From Pseudomonas sp. SCB32 (GTDB lineage: Bacteria; Pseudomonadota; Gammaproteobacteria; Pseudomonadales; Pseudomonadaceae), in assembly GCF_009189165.1 (NCBI RefSeq), contig NZ_CP045118.1, forward strand, positions 3,596,001 to 3,660,000: 64,000 nt of DNA. The letters run 5' to 3'. Within the stretch, counting starts at the first letter, position 1. Each line of letters opens with the position of its first letter. Below are positions 33,737 to 42,722 of the stretch, in pieces. The translations under genes and the position numbers were made by a program. The notes under the pieces were generated by a model. That model saw nothing but the letters and a program-made list of their open reading frames with translations, ran no database searches and was not told the DNA's origin.

Positions 33737-34927
33737 TCAGCCCGGCTGCCCATCCAGACGCGGCTTCCAGAACATCGGGCCGTAGTGCCAGGCGAACAGC
33801 AGGAAAGCCACCACCCAGCACACGGCGGCGATGCTCAGGCCCTCCAGCGGCCACCACATCACCAGCAACACCCGTGCGACGACACCCAGGTTGAGCAGCG
33901 CGAAGGCCCAGGACATCGCCTTCGGCGGTTGCAGGGGCCGGCCGGTATGGCCGAGGCTCACTCGCGCGACCATCGCCAGGATCAGCCCGCCAACGCCACC
34001 CACGGTGAGTGCGTGGATGGCCAGGCTCATGTTGAACGCCGGCGAGAAGTTCCACAGCGCCATGCCCGCCGGGGCCAGCATCATCCACACATAGGCCAGG
34101 TGCAGCGACCAGAGCAGCGGGACGCCCCAATAGTCCTTGTCGTACCAGCGCCACAGGCGGATCAGGTGGCCTATGGCAAGCGCCGCAAACAGCACGCCCA
34201 CCAGCGGATGCGGCGTCAGGCCGAGGCCGACTGCGGTCAGGACCGCCACCAGCAGGGTACCGCCCAGCAGGGAATTATCCAGCCAGTTCCAGGCCGGCAC
34301 CTGGGCGGTGCGGCCCAGCCCGCGCTGGGTGAAGAAGGGAATGACACGGCCACCGATAAGACCCATCAGCGCCGCCACCAGCCAGAGCGCGGCCAGTACG
34401 CCGCCGCGCTGCCAGCTTTCGTTGCCGGTCCACAAACCCGCCATCACCAGCGCATCGGCCAGGGCCAGCAGGCTCAGCACCGCGATTACCGGATAGTTGC
34501 GCTTCTGGCGAACCAACCAAAGACTACGGCCGATGAAGAAGGCCAGCGCCGGCAGGAACGCCAGCTCCAGCGGAGTGACCAGCCACAGCGGCGCTCCGGC
34601 GAACCAGCCCAGGCGTGCCGCCAGCCAGACCAGCGACAGCAGCATCAGGGGCTTGCCGCTGACGCCGGGACGGCCGGTCCAGGTCTGCACCGCGGTCAGC
34701 AGGAAGCCGGCGATGATCGCCGCCGCAAAGCCGAAGAGCATTTCATGACGGTGCCACGCCAGCCAGCCGCCCAGCGGCTGCCAGGCCGGCAGAACACCGA
34801 GCAGCACGGCGGCCCAGGCGGCAATGCCGATCAGCGCGAACAGCGCGCCACCGAGGAAGAATGGGCGGAAACCCAGGCGCCACAGCGGCGCAATGGTCAA
34901 CAGGGCTTTTCGATCAACCAGCAACAC
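33737..34927 (-). CDS. nnrS: NnrS-family membrane protein
   Basis: A 396-residue membrane protein with about 12 helices and the NnrS N-terminal motif PLWRLGFRPFFLGG. His-rich helix ends such as GWLAWHRHEMLFGF and the motif VGGVGGLILAMVARVSLGHTGRP are typical of this heme/copper protein family, which protects against nitric-oxide stress. The start is GTG 34927, preceded by GGGAGG, and lies 14 bases inside the upstream ppyR-like gene. This implies coupling. Co-location with fhp and fhpR supports an NO-response role. Confidence 0.88.
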   Translation of the reverse strand: MLLVDRKALLTIAPLWRLGFRPFFLGGALFALIGIAAWAAVLLGVLPAWQPLGGWLAWHRHEMLFGFAAAIIAGFLLTAVQTWTGRPGVSGKPLMLLSLVWLAARLGWFAGAPLWLVTPLELAFLPALAFFIGRSLWLVRQKRNYPVIAVLSLLALADALVMAGLWTGNESWQRGGVLAALWLVAALMGLIGGRVIPFFTQRGLGRTAQVPAWNWLDNSLLGGTLLVAVLTAVGLGLTPHPLVGVLFAALAIGHLIRLWRWYDKDYWGVPLLWSLHLAYVWMMLAPAGMALWNFSPAFNMSLAIHALTVGGVGGLILAMVARVSLGHTGRPLQPPKAMSWAFALLNLGVVARVLLVMWWPLEGLSIAAVCWVVAFLLFAWHYGPMFWKPRLDGQPG

Positions 34928-35171
34928 AGCATGCCTCCCAACCGTCCTTGCGCATCTGATGCTGGGCGATGAGTCGCAGCACATAGCCCAGCTTCAGCGA
35001 TGTAGGACCGAGGATGGTGAGGGCATGGGATGCCACGATTGCCGACAGCGACAACCTGGCATCGATCAGATAGGCCCCGGTGATCCCCACCAGAAACAGC
35101 GCTATCCCGCTGCCGAGCAACGTCGACGACATCACCAGGTTCCGTCTGGGGCAAGCGAAAAGACCATCCAT
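34914..35171 (-). CDS. ppyR: Small membrane protein, PpyR-like
   Basis: 85 residues with two predicted transmembrane helices (about 17-35 and 40-62) and a basic C-terminus. By position between nnrS and fhp it corresponds to P. aeruginosa PpyR, named as a psl and pyoverdine operon regulator; I rely on synteny and size. ATG 35171 has GAGGAGG six bases upstream, better than the adjacent GTG 35174. The gene overlaps nnrS by 14 bases. Confidence 0.72.
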   Translation of the reverse strand: MDGLFACPRRNLVMSSTLLGSGIALFLVGITGAYLIDARLSLSAIVASHALTILGPTSLKLGYVLRLIAQHQMRKDGWEACCVAG

Positions 35172-35191
35172 CACACACCTCCTCGGTTGAA

Positions 35192-35211
35192 CCGGCCCGC
35201 GAGCGGGCCGG
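35192..35211. other. GC hairpin between fhp and ppyR
   Basis: CCGGCCCGC / GCGGGCCGG stem with a two-base loop. It has no T-run on the minus strand, so it may reduce rather than block readthrough from fhp into ppyR-nnrS. Confidence 0.45.
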
Positions 35212-35222
35212 GTGTTTCAGCT

Positions 35223-36404
35223 TCAGGCCTCCAGCACGCTCGCCGGGCCGAAGAACTCGTAGTGAGTCTGCTGCTCAGGCACGCCGAGCTCGCGCAGGTG
35301 ACGCTTCACCTGGGCCATGAAGGGCTTGGGCCCGAGGAAATAGGCGTCCAGGTCACGATCGGCGGGCAGCCACTGGCCCAGCAGGTCGCGGCTGAGGAAA
35401 CCCTCGGCGTGCACCTCATCCTGCTCGCGCGGCTCGCTGTAGCAGAAGTAATGCAGCAGGTGCGGATGGGCCTCGGACTGCGCTTCGATCCAGTCGCGGA
35501 AGGCATGCACGCCGCCATGACGGGCGCAATGGATGAAATGCACCTCGCGACCGCCGTCCAGGGCCTGCTTGAGCATCGCCAGCGCCGGAGTGATGCCCAC
35601 GCCAGCGGTGATAAGAGCCAGAGGCTTGTCGCCATCGCGCAGGAAGAAATCACCAGCCGGCGGGAACAGGTCGATCTCATCGCCCACCTTCAGCGCGTCG
35701 TGCATGTGGTTGGAGACCTTGCCCTCTGTCTCGCGCTTCACGCTGATGCGGTATTCACGGCCATTGGGGGCATCGGAGAGTGAATAGGTACGGCGCAGTT
35801 CCTCGCCGTCCAACTCCAGGCGCAGGCCGATGTACTGGCCGGGCTGGAAGTCCAGCAGCGCACCGCCGTCCACCGGCTGAAAGTAGAAGGAGGTGATTTC
35901 CTCGCTCTCGACTTCCTTGCGGGCGACACGGAAGCGCCGCGCGCCACGCCAGCCGCCGTGCTGCTCGGCATTCTGCTGGTACACCGATTCCTCGGCGCCG
36001 ATCAGGATATCGGCCAGCTGACCATAGGCGGCGGCCCAGGCATCGATCACCGCCTGGGTGGCGATTTCCTCGCCGAGCACTTCGCGGATCGCCCGCAGCA
36101 GGCAGCTGCCGACGATCGGGTAATGCTCCGGCAGGATCTGCAGCGCGGCATGCTTGTTGACGATCTTCGCCACCAGCGGGCCGAGCTGCTCCAGTTCGTC
36201 GATGTGACGAGCGTACATCAGGACACCGTTGGCCAGGGCGCGGGGCTGGTCGCCGGACGCCTGGTGCGCCTGGTTGAACAGCGGACGTACCTCGGGGTAT
36301 TCGCTCAGCATCATCTTGTAGAAGTGCTGGGTCAGCGCCTCGCCGCCGGTCTCCAGCAGCGGAACGGTGGCCTTGACCAGGGTACGGTGTTCATTGGACA
36401 GCAT
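35223..36404 (-). CDS. fhp: Flavohemoglobin (nitric oxide dioxygenase)
   Basis: A 393-residue NO-detoxifying enzyme that converts NO plus O2 to nitrate using NAD(P)H. The globin domain (1-140) has the distal Tyr29 and proximal His85. The FAD domain (about 150-260) has the RTYSLSDA flavin motif. The NAD domain contains GVGITPALAML near residue 270 and ends YEFFGP. It is divergent from the NO-sensing activator gene, with three GT-N7-AC enhancer sites and a sigma-54-like promoter between them. Confidence 0.96.
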   Translation of the reverse strand: MLSNEHRTLVKATVPLLETGGEALTQHFYKMMLSEYPEVRPLFNQAHQASGDQPRALANGVLMYARHIDELEQLGPLVAKIVNKHAALQILPEHYPIVGSCLLRAIREVLGEEIATQAVIDAWAAAYGQLADILIGAEESVYQQNAEQHGGWRGARRFRVARKEVESEEITSFYFQPVDGGALLDFQPGQYIGLRLELDGEELRRTYSLSDAPNGREYRISVKRETEGKVSNHMHDALKVGDEIDLFPPAGDFFLRDGDKPLALITAGVGITPALAMLKQALDGGREVHFIHCARHGGVHAFRDWIEAQSEAHPHLLHYFCYSEPREQDEVHAEGFLSRDLLGQWLPADRDLDAYFLGPKPFMAQVKRHLRELGVPEQQTHYEFFGPASVLEA

Positions 36405-36465
36405 CGGGATCTCCTCGGATTGGCCAGGTAGAGAGTGGTCTGCCTGTGCTTTCTACAGAAACCAT

Positions 36466-36482
36466 TTCAGAAAGCGTGCCAA
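36466..36482 (-). promoter_or_regulatory. Candidate sigma-54 promoter of fhp
   Basis: On the minus strand TTGGCACG-CTTTC-TGAA fits the -24 box perfectly. The -12 GC reads GA, so there is one mismatch in the key dinucleotide. It lies 62 bases before the fhp start, downstream of the activator sites. Confidence 0.55.
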
Positions 36483-36523
36483 CCCTGGAGCCCAGTATTT
36501 CCGGGACCTTTGGAATAGATTGA

Positions 36524-36579
36524 GTCATAATGACCACTATCTTCATGAGTCATAATGACTCCAAAGAGGTCAAAATGAC
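36524..36579. promoter_or_regulatory. Three NorR/FhpR-type enhancer sites
   Basis: GTCATAATGAC at 36524-36534 and again at 36549-36559, and GTCAAAATGAC at 36569-36579. All fit GT-N7-AC. Start-to-start spacing is 25 and 20 bases. The third overlaps the fhpR start codon, allowing autorepression. Confidence 0.8.
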
Positions 36580-38131
36580 CCGAAACCCCTTGCTGGCCAC
36601 CCTGCTCCCGCTGGTTGCCGACCTCTCCCGCGAACTGCCCGACAGCGAACGCTATCGGCGCCTGCTGGAAGCGCTCCGCCAACTGCTGCCCTGCGACGCC
36701 ACCGCCCTGCTGCGCCTGGAAGGCGACCAACTGGTGCCGCTGGCCGTCGACGGGCTCAGTGCCGACACCCTCGGCCGCCGCTTCAAGATCAGCGAGCACC
36801 CGCGCCTGCGCGCACTCCTCGAACACCCCGGGCCAACCCGCTTCGCCGCCGACTGCGGTCTGCCGGACCCTTACGACGGCCTGGTGGAGGGCCTGCACGG
36901 CCATCTGGAAGTGCACGACTGCCTGGGCTGCCCACTGTTCCTCGACGAGCAGCCGTGGGGTTTGCTGACACTCGATGCCCTCGACCCGGAGCGCTTCTCC
37001 ATCGGCGACCTCGACAATCTGGAAGCCTTTGCCAGCCTCGCCGCCGCCACGGTGAAGGCCAGCCAGCGCATGCTCGACCTCGCCCTGCGCGCCGAGCACG
37101 AACAGCAACGCGCCGACGCCTACCAGCGCGCGTCCGGCGACCAGCCACGGGAGCTGATCGGCCAGAGCAAGGCGCACCAGGCGCTGATGAATGAAATCCA
37201 GCTGGTGGCCGGCAGCGACCTGAGCGTGCTGATCACCGGAGAGACCGGGGTGGGCAAAGAACTGGTGGCGCAGTCGATCCACGCCAACTCCCAGCGCCGC
37301 GAGCAGCCGCTGGTCAGCCTGAACTGCGCGGCGCTGCCGGAAACCCTGGTGGAAAGCGAGCTGTTCGGCCACGTCCGCGGCGCCTTCTCCGGCGCGGTGG
37401 GCGAGCGGCGCGGCAAGTTCGAGCTGGCCGATGGCGGAACGCTGTTCCTTGACGAGGTCGGCGAGCTGCCGCTGGCGATCCAGGCCAAGCTGCTGCGCGT
37501 GCTGCAGAGCGGACAGTTGCAGCGGGTAGGTTCGGACCGCGAGCACCACGTCGACGTGCGCCTGATCGCCGCCACCAACCGCGACCTTGCCGAAGAAGTG
37601 CGTGCCGGACGCTTCCGCGCCGATCTCTATCACCGCCTGAGCGTCTATCCGCTGCGCGTCCCGCCGTTGCGCGAGCGCAGCAACGACGTCCTGCTGCTGG
37701 CCGGCTACTTCCTCGAAGATAACCGCCCGCGCCTGGGCCTGCGCAGCCTGCGCCTGACCCGCGAGGCCCAGGCCGCCCTCCTCGACTACGGCTGGCCCGG
37801 CAACGTGCGCGAGCTGGAACACCTGATCGGTCGCGCCTCGCTCAAGGCACTGGCTAACCATCCGCAGCGCTCGCGCATCCTCAGTCTGGGGCTAGACGAT
37901 CTAGGGCTGGAGCAGCAGAAACTGCCCGCCCCCACCACTGCCGCGCTCTCCGACGCTGCCCCTGAGGCCGGCGCGGAAGGCGAACTGCGTCCGGCACTCG
38001 ATGCCTTCCAGCGCCGCATGATCAATCACAGCCTGGAGCGCCACGACGGCAACTGGGCGGCGGTCGCCCGCGAGCTGGGGCTGGACCGCGCCAACCTCAA
38101 TCGCCTGGCGAAGCGTCTGGCGATCCGCTGA
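36575..38131 (+). CDS. fhpR: Nitric-oxide-responsive sigma-54 activator (FhpR/NorR)
   Basis: 518 residues. An N-terminal GAF domain (about 15-170) binds NO through non-heme iron in NorR. The AAA+ domain (about 185-420) has Walker A GETGVGKE near 220, the sigma-54 loop written GAFSGA near 268 (usual GAFTGA), and Walker [15 protein letters not shown] Fis-type helix-turn-helix (about 470-515) ends [12 protein letters not shown]. Start 36575 has GAGG eight bases upstream; the in-frame ATG 36530 would place enhancer sites inside the coding region. It activates fhp and probably represses itself. Confidence 0.92.
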   Translation: MTRNPLLATLLPLVADLSRELPDSERYRRLLEALRQLLPCDATALLRLEGDQLVPLAVDGLSADTLGRRFKISEHPRLRALLEHPGPTRFAADCGLPDPYDGLVEGLHGHLEVHDCLGCPLFLDEQPWGLLTLDALDPERFSIGDLDNLEAFASLAAATVKASQRMLDLALRAEHEQQRADAYQRASGDQPRELIGQSKAHQALMNEIQLVAGSDLSVLITGETGVGKELVAQSIHANSQRREQPLVSLNCAALPETLVESELFGHVRGAFSGAVGERRGKFELADGGTLFLDEVGELPLAIQAKLLRVLQSGQLQRVGSDREHHVDVRLIAATNRDLAEEVRAGRFRADLYHRLSVYPLRVPPLRERSNDVLLLAGYFLEDNRPRLGLRSLRLTREAQAALLDYGWPGNVRELEHLIGRASLKALANHPQRSRILSLGLDDLGLEQQKLPAPTTAALSDAAPEAGAEGELRPALDAFQRRMINHSLERHDGNWAAVARELGLDRANLNRLAKRLAIR

Positions 38132-38238
38132 GCCACTGGCCGGAACCTCCGGCCCCACTTGCGGGTTGGTGGTAGACTGAGTGCCCATTTTCCGGCCAGC
38201 CCGCTCCAGGGCTGGCGATCGTCATAGAGCACGCAATT

Positions 38239-38595
38239 TTGGAACTGTTCAAGGAATTCACCTTCGAATCCGCCCACCGCCTGCCCCACGTCCCCGCCGG
38301 GCACCAGTGCGGCCGCCTGCACGGCCACTCCTTCCGGGCCGCCATCTACATCGAGGGTGAAGTCGATCCGCATACCGGCTGGATTCGCGACTTCGCCGAG
38401 ATCAAGCAGATCTTCAAGCCGATCTACGACCAGCTCGACCACAACTACCTGAACGACATTCCGGGGCTGGAAAACCCCACCAGCGAAAACCTCTGCCGCT
38501 GGATCTGGCAACAGCTCAAGCCGCTGCTGCCGGAGCTGTCCAAGGTACGAGTGCACGAGACCTGCACCAGCGGTTGCGAGTATCGCGGGGACTGA
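38239..38595 (+). CDS. queD: 6-carboxy-5,6,7,8-tetrahydropterin synthase (QueD/PTPS family)
   Basis: A 118-residue T-fold enzyme acting in queuosine precursor synthesis on 7,8-dihydroneopterin triphosphate. Zinc ligands are H13 (ESAHRLP), H28 and H30 (RLHGH); the catalytic cysteine is C24 in HQCGR. Further conserved parts are [16 protein letters not shown] and the C-terminal [12 protein letters not shown]. The start is an unusual TTG at 38239 with a weak ribosome site; no ATG is available upstream in frame that would retain [10 protein letters not shown]. Confidence 0.92.
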   Translation: MELFKEFTFESAHRLPHVPAGHQCGRLHGHSFRAAIYIEGEVDPHTGWIRDFAEIKQIFKPIYDQLDHNYLNDIPGLENPTSENLCRWIWQQLKPLLPELSKVRVHETCTSGCEYRGD

Positions 38596-38638
38596 GTCAG
38601 CGGAACGCCTACGGTTGCCGTGGCATCGCGCCGCTTTC

Positions 38639-38740
38639 GTAGGAGCGGATCTTATCCGCGAAGGGCGCCGATGCATCCGGATGAATGCGTGGAGCAACGG
38701 GCTTGCGCCCGTTATCGCGGAGAAGCTCCGCTCCTACAAG
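38639..38740. repeat. REPIN (paired REP sequences)
   Basis: GTAGGAGCGGATCTTATCCGCG at 38639 and the inverted GCTCCGCTCCTACAAG ending at 38740, with the inner arms ATCGCGGAGAAGC. Located between convergent queD and the DUF1329 gene. Confidence 0.82.
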
Positions 38741-38780
38741 AGCCGCCCGCCTCCAACTCAAATGCCCGCGATAGCCGCAG

Positions 38781-38808
38781 AAAACAAAAGGCCCCTTTCG
38801 GGGCCTTT
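38781..38808 (-). terminator. Intrinsic terminator of the DUF1302-DUF1329 pair
   Basis: Stem AAAGGCCCC / GGGGCCTTT with a four-base loop. On the minus strand it runs into TTTTGTTTT, 14 bases after the DUF1329 stop. Confidence 0.85.
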
Positions 38809-38821
38809 GTCGTTTTCAGGA

Positions 38822-40192
38822 TCAGCGCGAAGCCTTGCGGCGCAACGCCGACGGGCTGAAGTTGGAATCGTCCGGCGCCGGCTGGCTGAAATCGGCGGTG
38901 CCAGGCTCTTCGTTGTCCAGCCACTGGATGCAGTAGCGATGGGCCTGGAGGTCATGGAAGGTGTCCAGCGCGGTCCACACCATCGGCTGCTCGTAGAAGC
39001 TCTTCAGGTAGGCCTGGGACACGCGCCACAGCTCGCCGCGGCCGTCGTACTGGTCCACCACGGCGGCGCCCCAGCTGTCCTCATCGAGGTAGAGGGTACG
39101 GCGCGAGTAGATGTGCCGCGCGCCGGGCTTGAGCTTGCCGTCCACCACCCAGACGCGGTGCAGCTCGTAGCGGGTGTACTTGGGATTGATGTGGCCGGGG
39201 GTGAGCAGGTCCTTGTACTTAACGTCCGGGCTGGTGACCTGGTAGTTGTTGTAGGGGATGTAGATTTCCTTCTTGCCCACCAGGGTCCAGTCGTAGCGAT
39301 CCGGCGCACCGTTGTACATATCGGTGTCGTCGGCGGTACGCAGGCCATCGGAGTCTTCGATCGGGGTGTCATAGGCCAGGGTCGGCGCGCGACGCACACG
39401 GCGCTGGCCGGGGTTGTAGCCCCAGGCCTGGCGCGGCTCCTTGACCTGGTCGAGGGTCTCCTGCACCAGCGCGCCGTTACCGGCCAGCCGCGCCGGGGCG
39501 GTGGTGAAGGTCATGTAGTAGAACAGCGTGTTGCCGAGCTTGTCGTAGCTGCCCTTGGGATCGTAGAAGCGGAACAGAGCCTCGTCCTGGCTGGTCACCA
39601 GCGAATAGGCGCCGTTGCGCTGCACACCCGCCTGGGAAGAACGGCGCACGATGTAGGTGCCACGGTAGCGGGCAATGTGGTTCCACACCGCCTCCACGCC
39701 GCTCTGCGGAACGGGGAACGGCACGCCGCCGTAGGCGTCGGTGAATCCATTGCCGCCCTCCACCAGCTTGGCGCTGGTGGCGTTCTTGAAGATGTTGTCA
39801 TACACCCACTGCGGTGCTGAACCGGTGCGGTGAGTCGCGTAGACCGGCATCTGGAAGCTGTCCGGATAGGCGTTGAACAGCGCGACCTGCCCCGCCGTCA
39901 GGTTGGCCTTGTACTTGTCCAGGTTGGCCTTGGTGATGACGAATTGCGGCTTCTCCCCGGCGAAGGGATCGACATGGTGCGTGCCCGGCCCCTTGTAGCC
40001 GGCAGGCGCTGAGGTCAGGCCGCCCGTCCAGGCGGGGATGGTGCCGGCGGCGTTGCCGGCCTTCTCCGCCCCCATCGGGGTAAGACTGCTTTTGAGCTTG
40101 GCTGCCTGGTCAGCCGAAACCGCTGCACGTGCATCGGTAACGGCCAGTGCCGCCAGGGCCGCAAAGACGATCAGGGAACTCTTCTTGTACAT
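38822..40192 (-). CDS. DUF1329 exported protein
   Basis: 456 residues with a signal peptide (MYKKSSLIVFAALAALAVTDARA-A). The mature protein has the DUF1329 style: LTPMGAEKAGNAAGTIPAWTGG near the start, repeated aromatic strands such as YDWTLVGKKEIYIPYNNYQ, and HRVWVVDGKLKPGARHIYSRRTLYLDED near residue 355. The fold is LolA/LolB-like, so a periplasmic or outer-membrane role with a hydrophobic ligand is likely. It lies 13 bases after the DUF1302 gene, its regular partner. Start 40192 was chosen for the signal peptide. Confidence 0.9.
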   Translation of the reverse strand: MYKKSSLIVFAALAALAVTDARAAVSADQAAKLKSSLTPMGAEKAGNAAGTIPAWTGGLTSAPAGYKGPGTHHVDPFAGEKPQFVITKANLDKYKANLTAGQVALFNAYPDSFQMPVYATHRTGSAPQWVYDNIFKNATSAKLVEGGNGFTDAYGGVPFPVPQSGVEAVWNHIARYRGTYIVRRSSQAGVQRNGAYSLVTSQDEALFRFYDPKGSYDKLGNTLFYYMTFTTAPARLAGNGALVQETLDQVKEPRQAWGYNPGQRRVRRAPTLAYDTPIEDSDGLRTADDTDMYNGAPDRYDWTLVGKKEIYIPYNNYQVTSPDVKYKDLLTPGHINPKYTRYELHRVWVVDGKLKPGARHIYSRRTLYLDEDSWGAAVVDQYDGRGELWRVSQAYLKSFYEQPMVWTALDTFHDLQAHRYCIQWLDNEEPGTADFSQPAPDDSNFSPSALRRKASR

Positions 40193-40205
40193 GGTTCTCT
40201 CCGGA

Positions 40206-42167
40206 TCAGAACGAGTATTTCGCGGTGAGCGAGACGTTGTCGCGGTCGCGCATGGAGTTGCTGGAGCCGGCGCCATAGTAGTTGGTGTACTGGGTGCCGA
40301 CCTCGAAGGTGTTCAGGTAGCTGGCGTCGATGCCGAGGGTATAGGCCTTGCGCCCCTCGATGAAGTTGCCGGTACGGTCGGAGTTGCCGCTGAAATCATC
40401 CTGGTAGACGACGTAGGGTGAAACCTTCACCCCAGCGTAGACGTCGTTCCAGCTGCCGGTGAGCAACAGCGTGTAGCCGTAGCTGTCGCGGCTGATCTGC
40501 ACGTCGTCGCCGTTGCCGCCGACATAGGCCTTGTCCTGGGCGCCGACGAACTTGCGCTCGCTGCCGTCCCAGGCGGTGTACGTCAGGCTGCTGCCACGGA
40601 TGTGCTCGGAGGCCAGTTCGGCGACACCGGTCATGGAGTCGAAGGACAGGTGCGGACCGAGGTTGTAGATGGTCGACAGCGAGATGTTGTAGGTCTCGGC
40701 ACGCTCGTAGTTCTCGAACAGGCTGCCACGGCACAGTTCCTTGCCGGCCACCGGTGCGCAGGCCTGGTTGGCCGGGACGTTGGCATCGAACAGGTTGGTC
40801 TTGCCGAGTACCCCCTGGGTCAGCAGGTCACCGAGGAGGTCATCGGTGGCGGAGATGCTGATCGGCATGTTCGGCCGGTAGGCGATCTCGCCGGACACCG
40901 AGGCATCCCCCAGGGTGGTGTTGAAGCTTAAGCCGTACATGCGGATGTCTTCGACGTAGTCGCGGCGCGCCTCGGCGTTGCTGGCCATGTCCAGCGTCGA
41001 CAGGCCCGGCACCGCATCACCCAGCCCCAGCGGGCCGAGCAGCGAGTTCAGCGCCGCCACATCGACCCCCTGGTAGTCGCGCAGGTCAACGGCGATCTGC
41101 GGTTCCTTGGAGTGGTAGTTGACGAAATAGAATCCGAACTCGGTGGAGTTCAGCTGCTCGGCGATGTAGCGGAAGGCCACGCCGAACTGGCCACTGTCGC
41201 GAGCGTCGATGTCCCTGCCGACGTTGGCGACCTTGAAGGTGCCGGTGTTCGGGTCGAGGAAGGAGTTCGGGCCGTGTGGGCCATTGCCCAGCAGGCCGAG
41301 CGACGCCACGGTCGGGTAGCCGGCCAGCAGTTCCTTGATCTGCGGGTTGTCCTCGGTGGTGTAGGCGGTATTGCCGCCGTCGCTGAACAGGTCGGTGTCG
41401 GAGAAGAAGGTGCCCACCGAGTCGAGGCGGGTTTCCTTCCACTTCCACTGGTAGAAGCTCTCCATCGACAGGTCGTCGGTCAGGCCGAAGTTGAAGCTCA
41501 GCGCCTCCACCGGCACCAGCACTTCCTTGAGCTCGGAACCCGGCAGGTGGAAGCGCGCGGCGTCCACCGGGTTGATGGTATTGACCCCGCCCCGGTAGAA
41601 CACGCCCTCGCCCCAGTTCAGCACCTGGCGACCGACGCGCCCGGTGAGCGGGTGCTCGGCCACGTCCCAGCTGCCGGACAGGTAGGCGTCCAGCAGCTCG
41701 GCCTTGCGCCCGGCGATGTGCCGCGTGTCTTCGGTGAAGTGATCGTCCTGGGGATACGACTGGCTGGGCCGCACCACCCCATCGGTGGTGTCGTAGTAGT
41801 CGTTGCGCTTGTCCATGATCTGCGTGTCGTAGTACGCGGTGCCACGCATGAACAGGCCGTAGTTCTGGTACTTGGCCGACAGGTCCGAGGTGAGCTTGAA
41901 CACCTGGGAGACCAGCCCGGTATCGAAGTTGCGGTTGCCGTCGTCGGCGTTGATGTCCGAGATGTTGCTCTTGTCACGACCCTGCACCCGCCACATCGCG
42001 CCATACGACACGGTGCTGTCCAGGGAGCCGGTGATCTCGTTGTCGGCCAGCTTGAACTCCAGGGCCTGCGCCGATCCCGCCACCAGCAGCGGCAGGAGCC
42101 CCATCACCGCGCCGGCACGCCGGGGCGCCCAGAATATGGACGAACGTCCCCCCATCTGACTGTTCAT
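40206..42167 (-). CDS. DUF1302 outer-membrane protein
   Basis: A 653-residue predicted outer-membrane beta-barrel. A signal sequence (MGLLPLLVAGSAQALEF) is followed by LADNEITGSLDSTVSYGAMWRVQG, the usual DUF1302 opening. Aromatic-rich beta strands fill the rest, and the last residues VSLTAKYSF end in Phe, as expected for BAM insertion. DUF1302/DUF1329 pairs often accompany uptake or export of hydrophobic compounds; the substrate is unknown. AAGGAGG lies 11 bases from ATG 42167 and only two from ATG 42176, so the exact start is uncertain. Confidence 0.88.
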   Translation of the reverse strand: MNSQMGGRSSIFWAPRRAGAVMGLLPLLVAGSAQALEFKLADNEITGSLDSTVSYGAMWRVQGRDKSNISDINADDGNRNFDTGLVSQVFKLTSDLSAKYQNYGLFMRGTAYYDTQIMDKRNDYYDTTDGVVRPSQSYPQDDHFTEDTRHIAGRKAELLDAYLSGSWDVAEHPLTGRVGRQVLNWGEGVFYRGGVNTINPVDAARFHLPGSELKEVLVPVEALSFNFGLTDDLSMESFYQWKWKETRLDSVGTFFSDTDLFSDGGNTAYTTEDNPQIKELLAGYPTVASLGLLGNGPHGPNSFLDPNTGTFKVANVGRDIDARDSGQFGVAFRYIAEQLNSTEFGFYFVNYHSKEPQIAVDLRDYQGVDVAALNSLLGPLGLGDAVPGLSTLDMASNAEARRDYVEDIRMYGLSFNTTLGDASVSGEIAYRPNMPISISATDDLLGDLLTQGVLGKTNLFDANVPANQACAPVAGKELCRGSLFENYERAETYNISLSTIYNLGPHLSFDSMTGVAELASEHIRGSSLTYTAWDGSERKFVGAQDKAYVGGNGDDVQISRDSYGYTLLLTGSWNDVYAGVKVSPYVVYQDDFSGNSDRTGNFIEGRKAYTLGIDASYLNTFEVGTQYTNYYGAGSSNSMRDRDNVSLTAKYSF

Positions 42168-42722
42168 AGACAGCATTACCTCCTTGACGGCCAAGATTTA
42201 TTGCCCGGTCGTTGCAACCGGTGCTGTTTTTATTCGTTTCTCGGCTGCTGATCGCCCGGCTCCTGCCGGACCACCACGCAGTAACTCCCCTGCTGGAGCG
42301 CTTGCGGGCGCTCGGGATACCTCTGTCTGTTCTGGCTGCACGCCCAGAGTTGGCACTATCGTGCAGGCAAAGTAACAAACTGTGTCCCGCCTGCCAATCC
42401 GAAGGATGCAATGCAGCTCTTTTCACACGCAAAGAAAAGCCCGGCCTATAGACGGGCTTTTAATTTCGTAAGCTAATGATTTTTAAGTATTATCTGTTAT
42501 GTTAATTTTCATATCCCCCAAAAAATCCCCCACCTCGTTTCTTTGTGCACTTTTTGAACAGTGGTGGTGGGAGTGAGAGCGGTCGCATAGCGGGTCGCGC
42601 GACCATACGTCTTTCAGCTTCCGTTCTGCTAGACGCAGGCAGATATCCACCAATGATGATATCTGGCCATCACTGCGATGGGTGACGCTCAGCTCCGACT
42701 GCAATGCTAAGGCGGCTCTACG
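42168..42722. other. Gene-poor stretch at the core/accessory junction
   Basis: 555 bases without a confident gene. It contains the upstream region of the DUF1302 gene, a hairpin at 42435-42461, an AT-rich patch (42465-42525) and a direct repeat ATCCCCCA at 42513-42520 and 42525-42532. A 73-codon minus-strand frame (42483-42704, TTG start) follows the next gene by 18 bases but has no recognisable family. Base composition changes here, so this is a likely island edge, though no integrase or duplicated att site was found. Confidence 0.5.
42435..42461. terminator. Bidirectional terminator-like hairpin
   Basis: AAAAGCCCG / CGGGCTTTT stem with a nine-base loop. T-rich sequence follows on both strands. 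It would insulate the DUF1302 operon from the island gene upstream on the same strand. Confidence 0.7.

Noticed and set aside
41112..42251. 379-codon plus-strand open frame
   Set aside because: Antisense to the DUF1302 gene, with low-complexity V/G/Q-rich translation and no ribosome site.
42345..42366. TTGGCAC...TGCA resembling a sigma-54 promoter
   Set aside because: Spacing between GG and GC is nine, not ten, and it points away from the DUF1302 gene.
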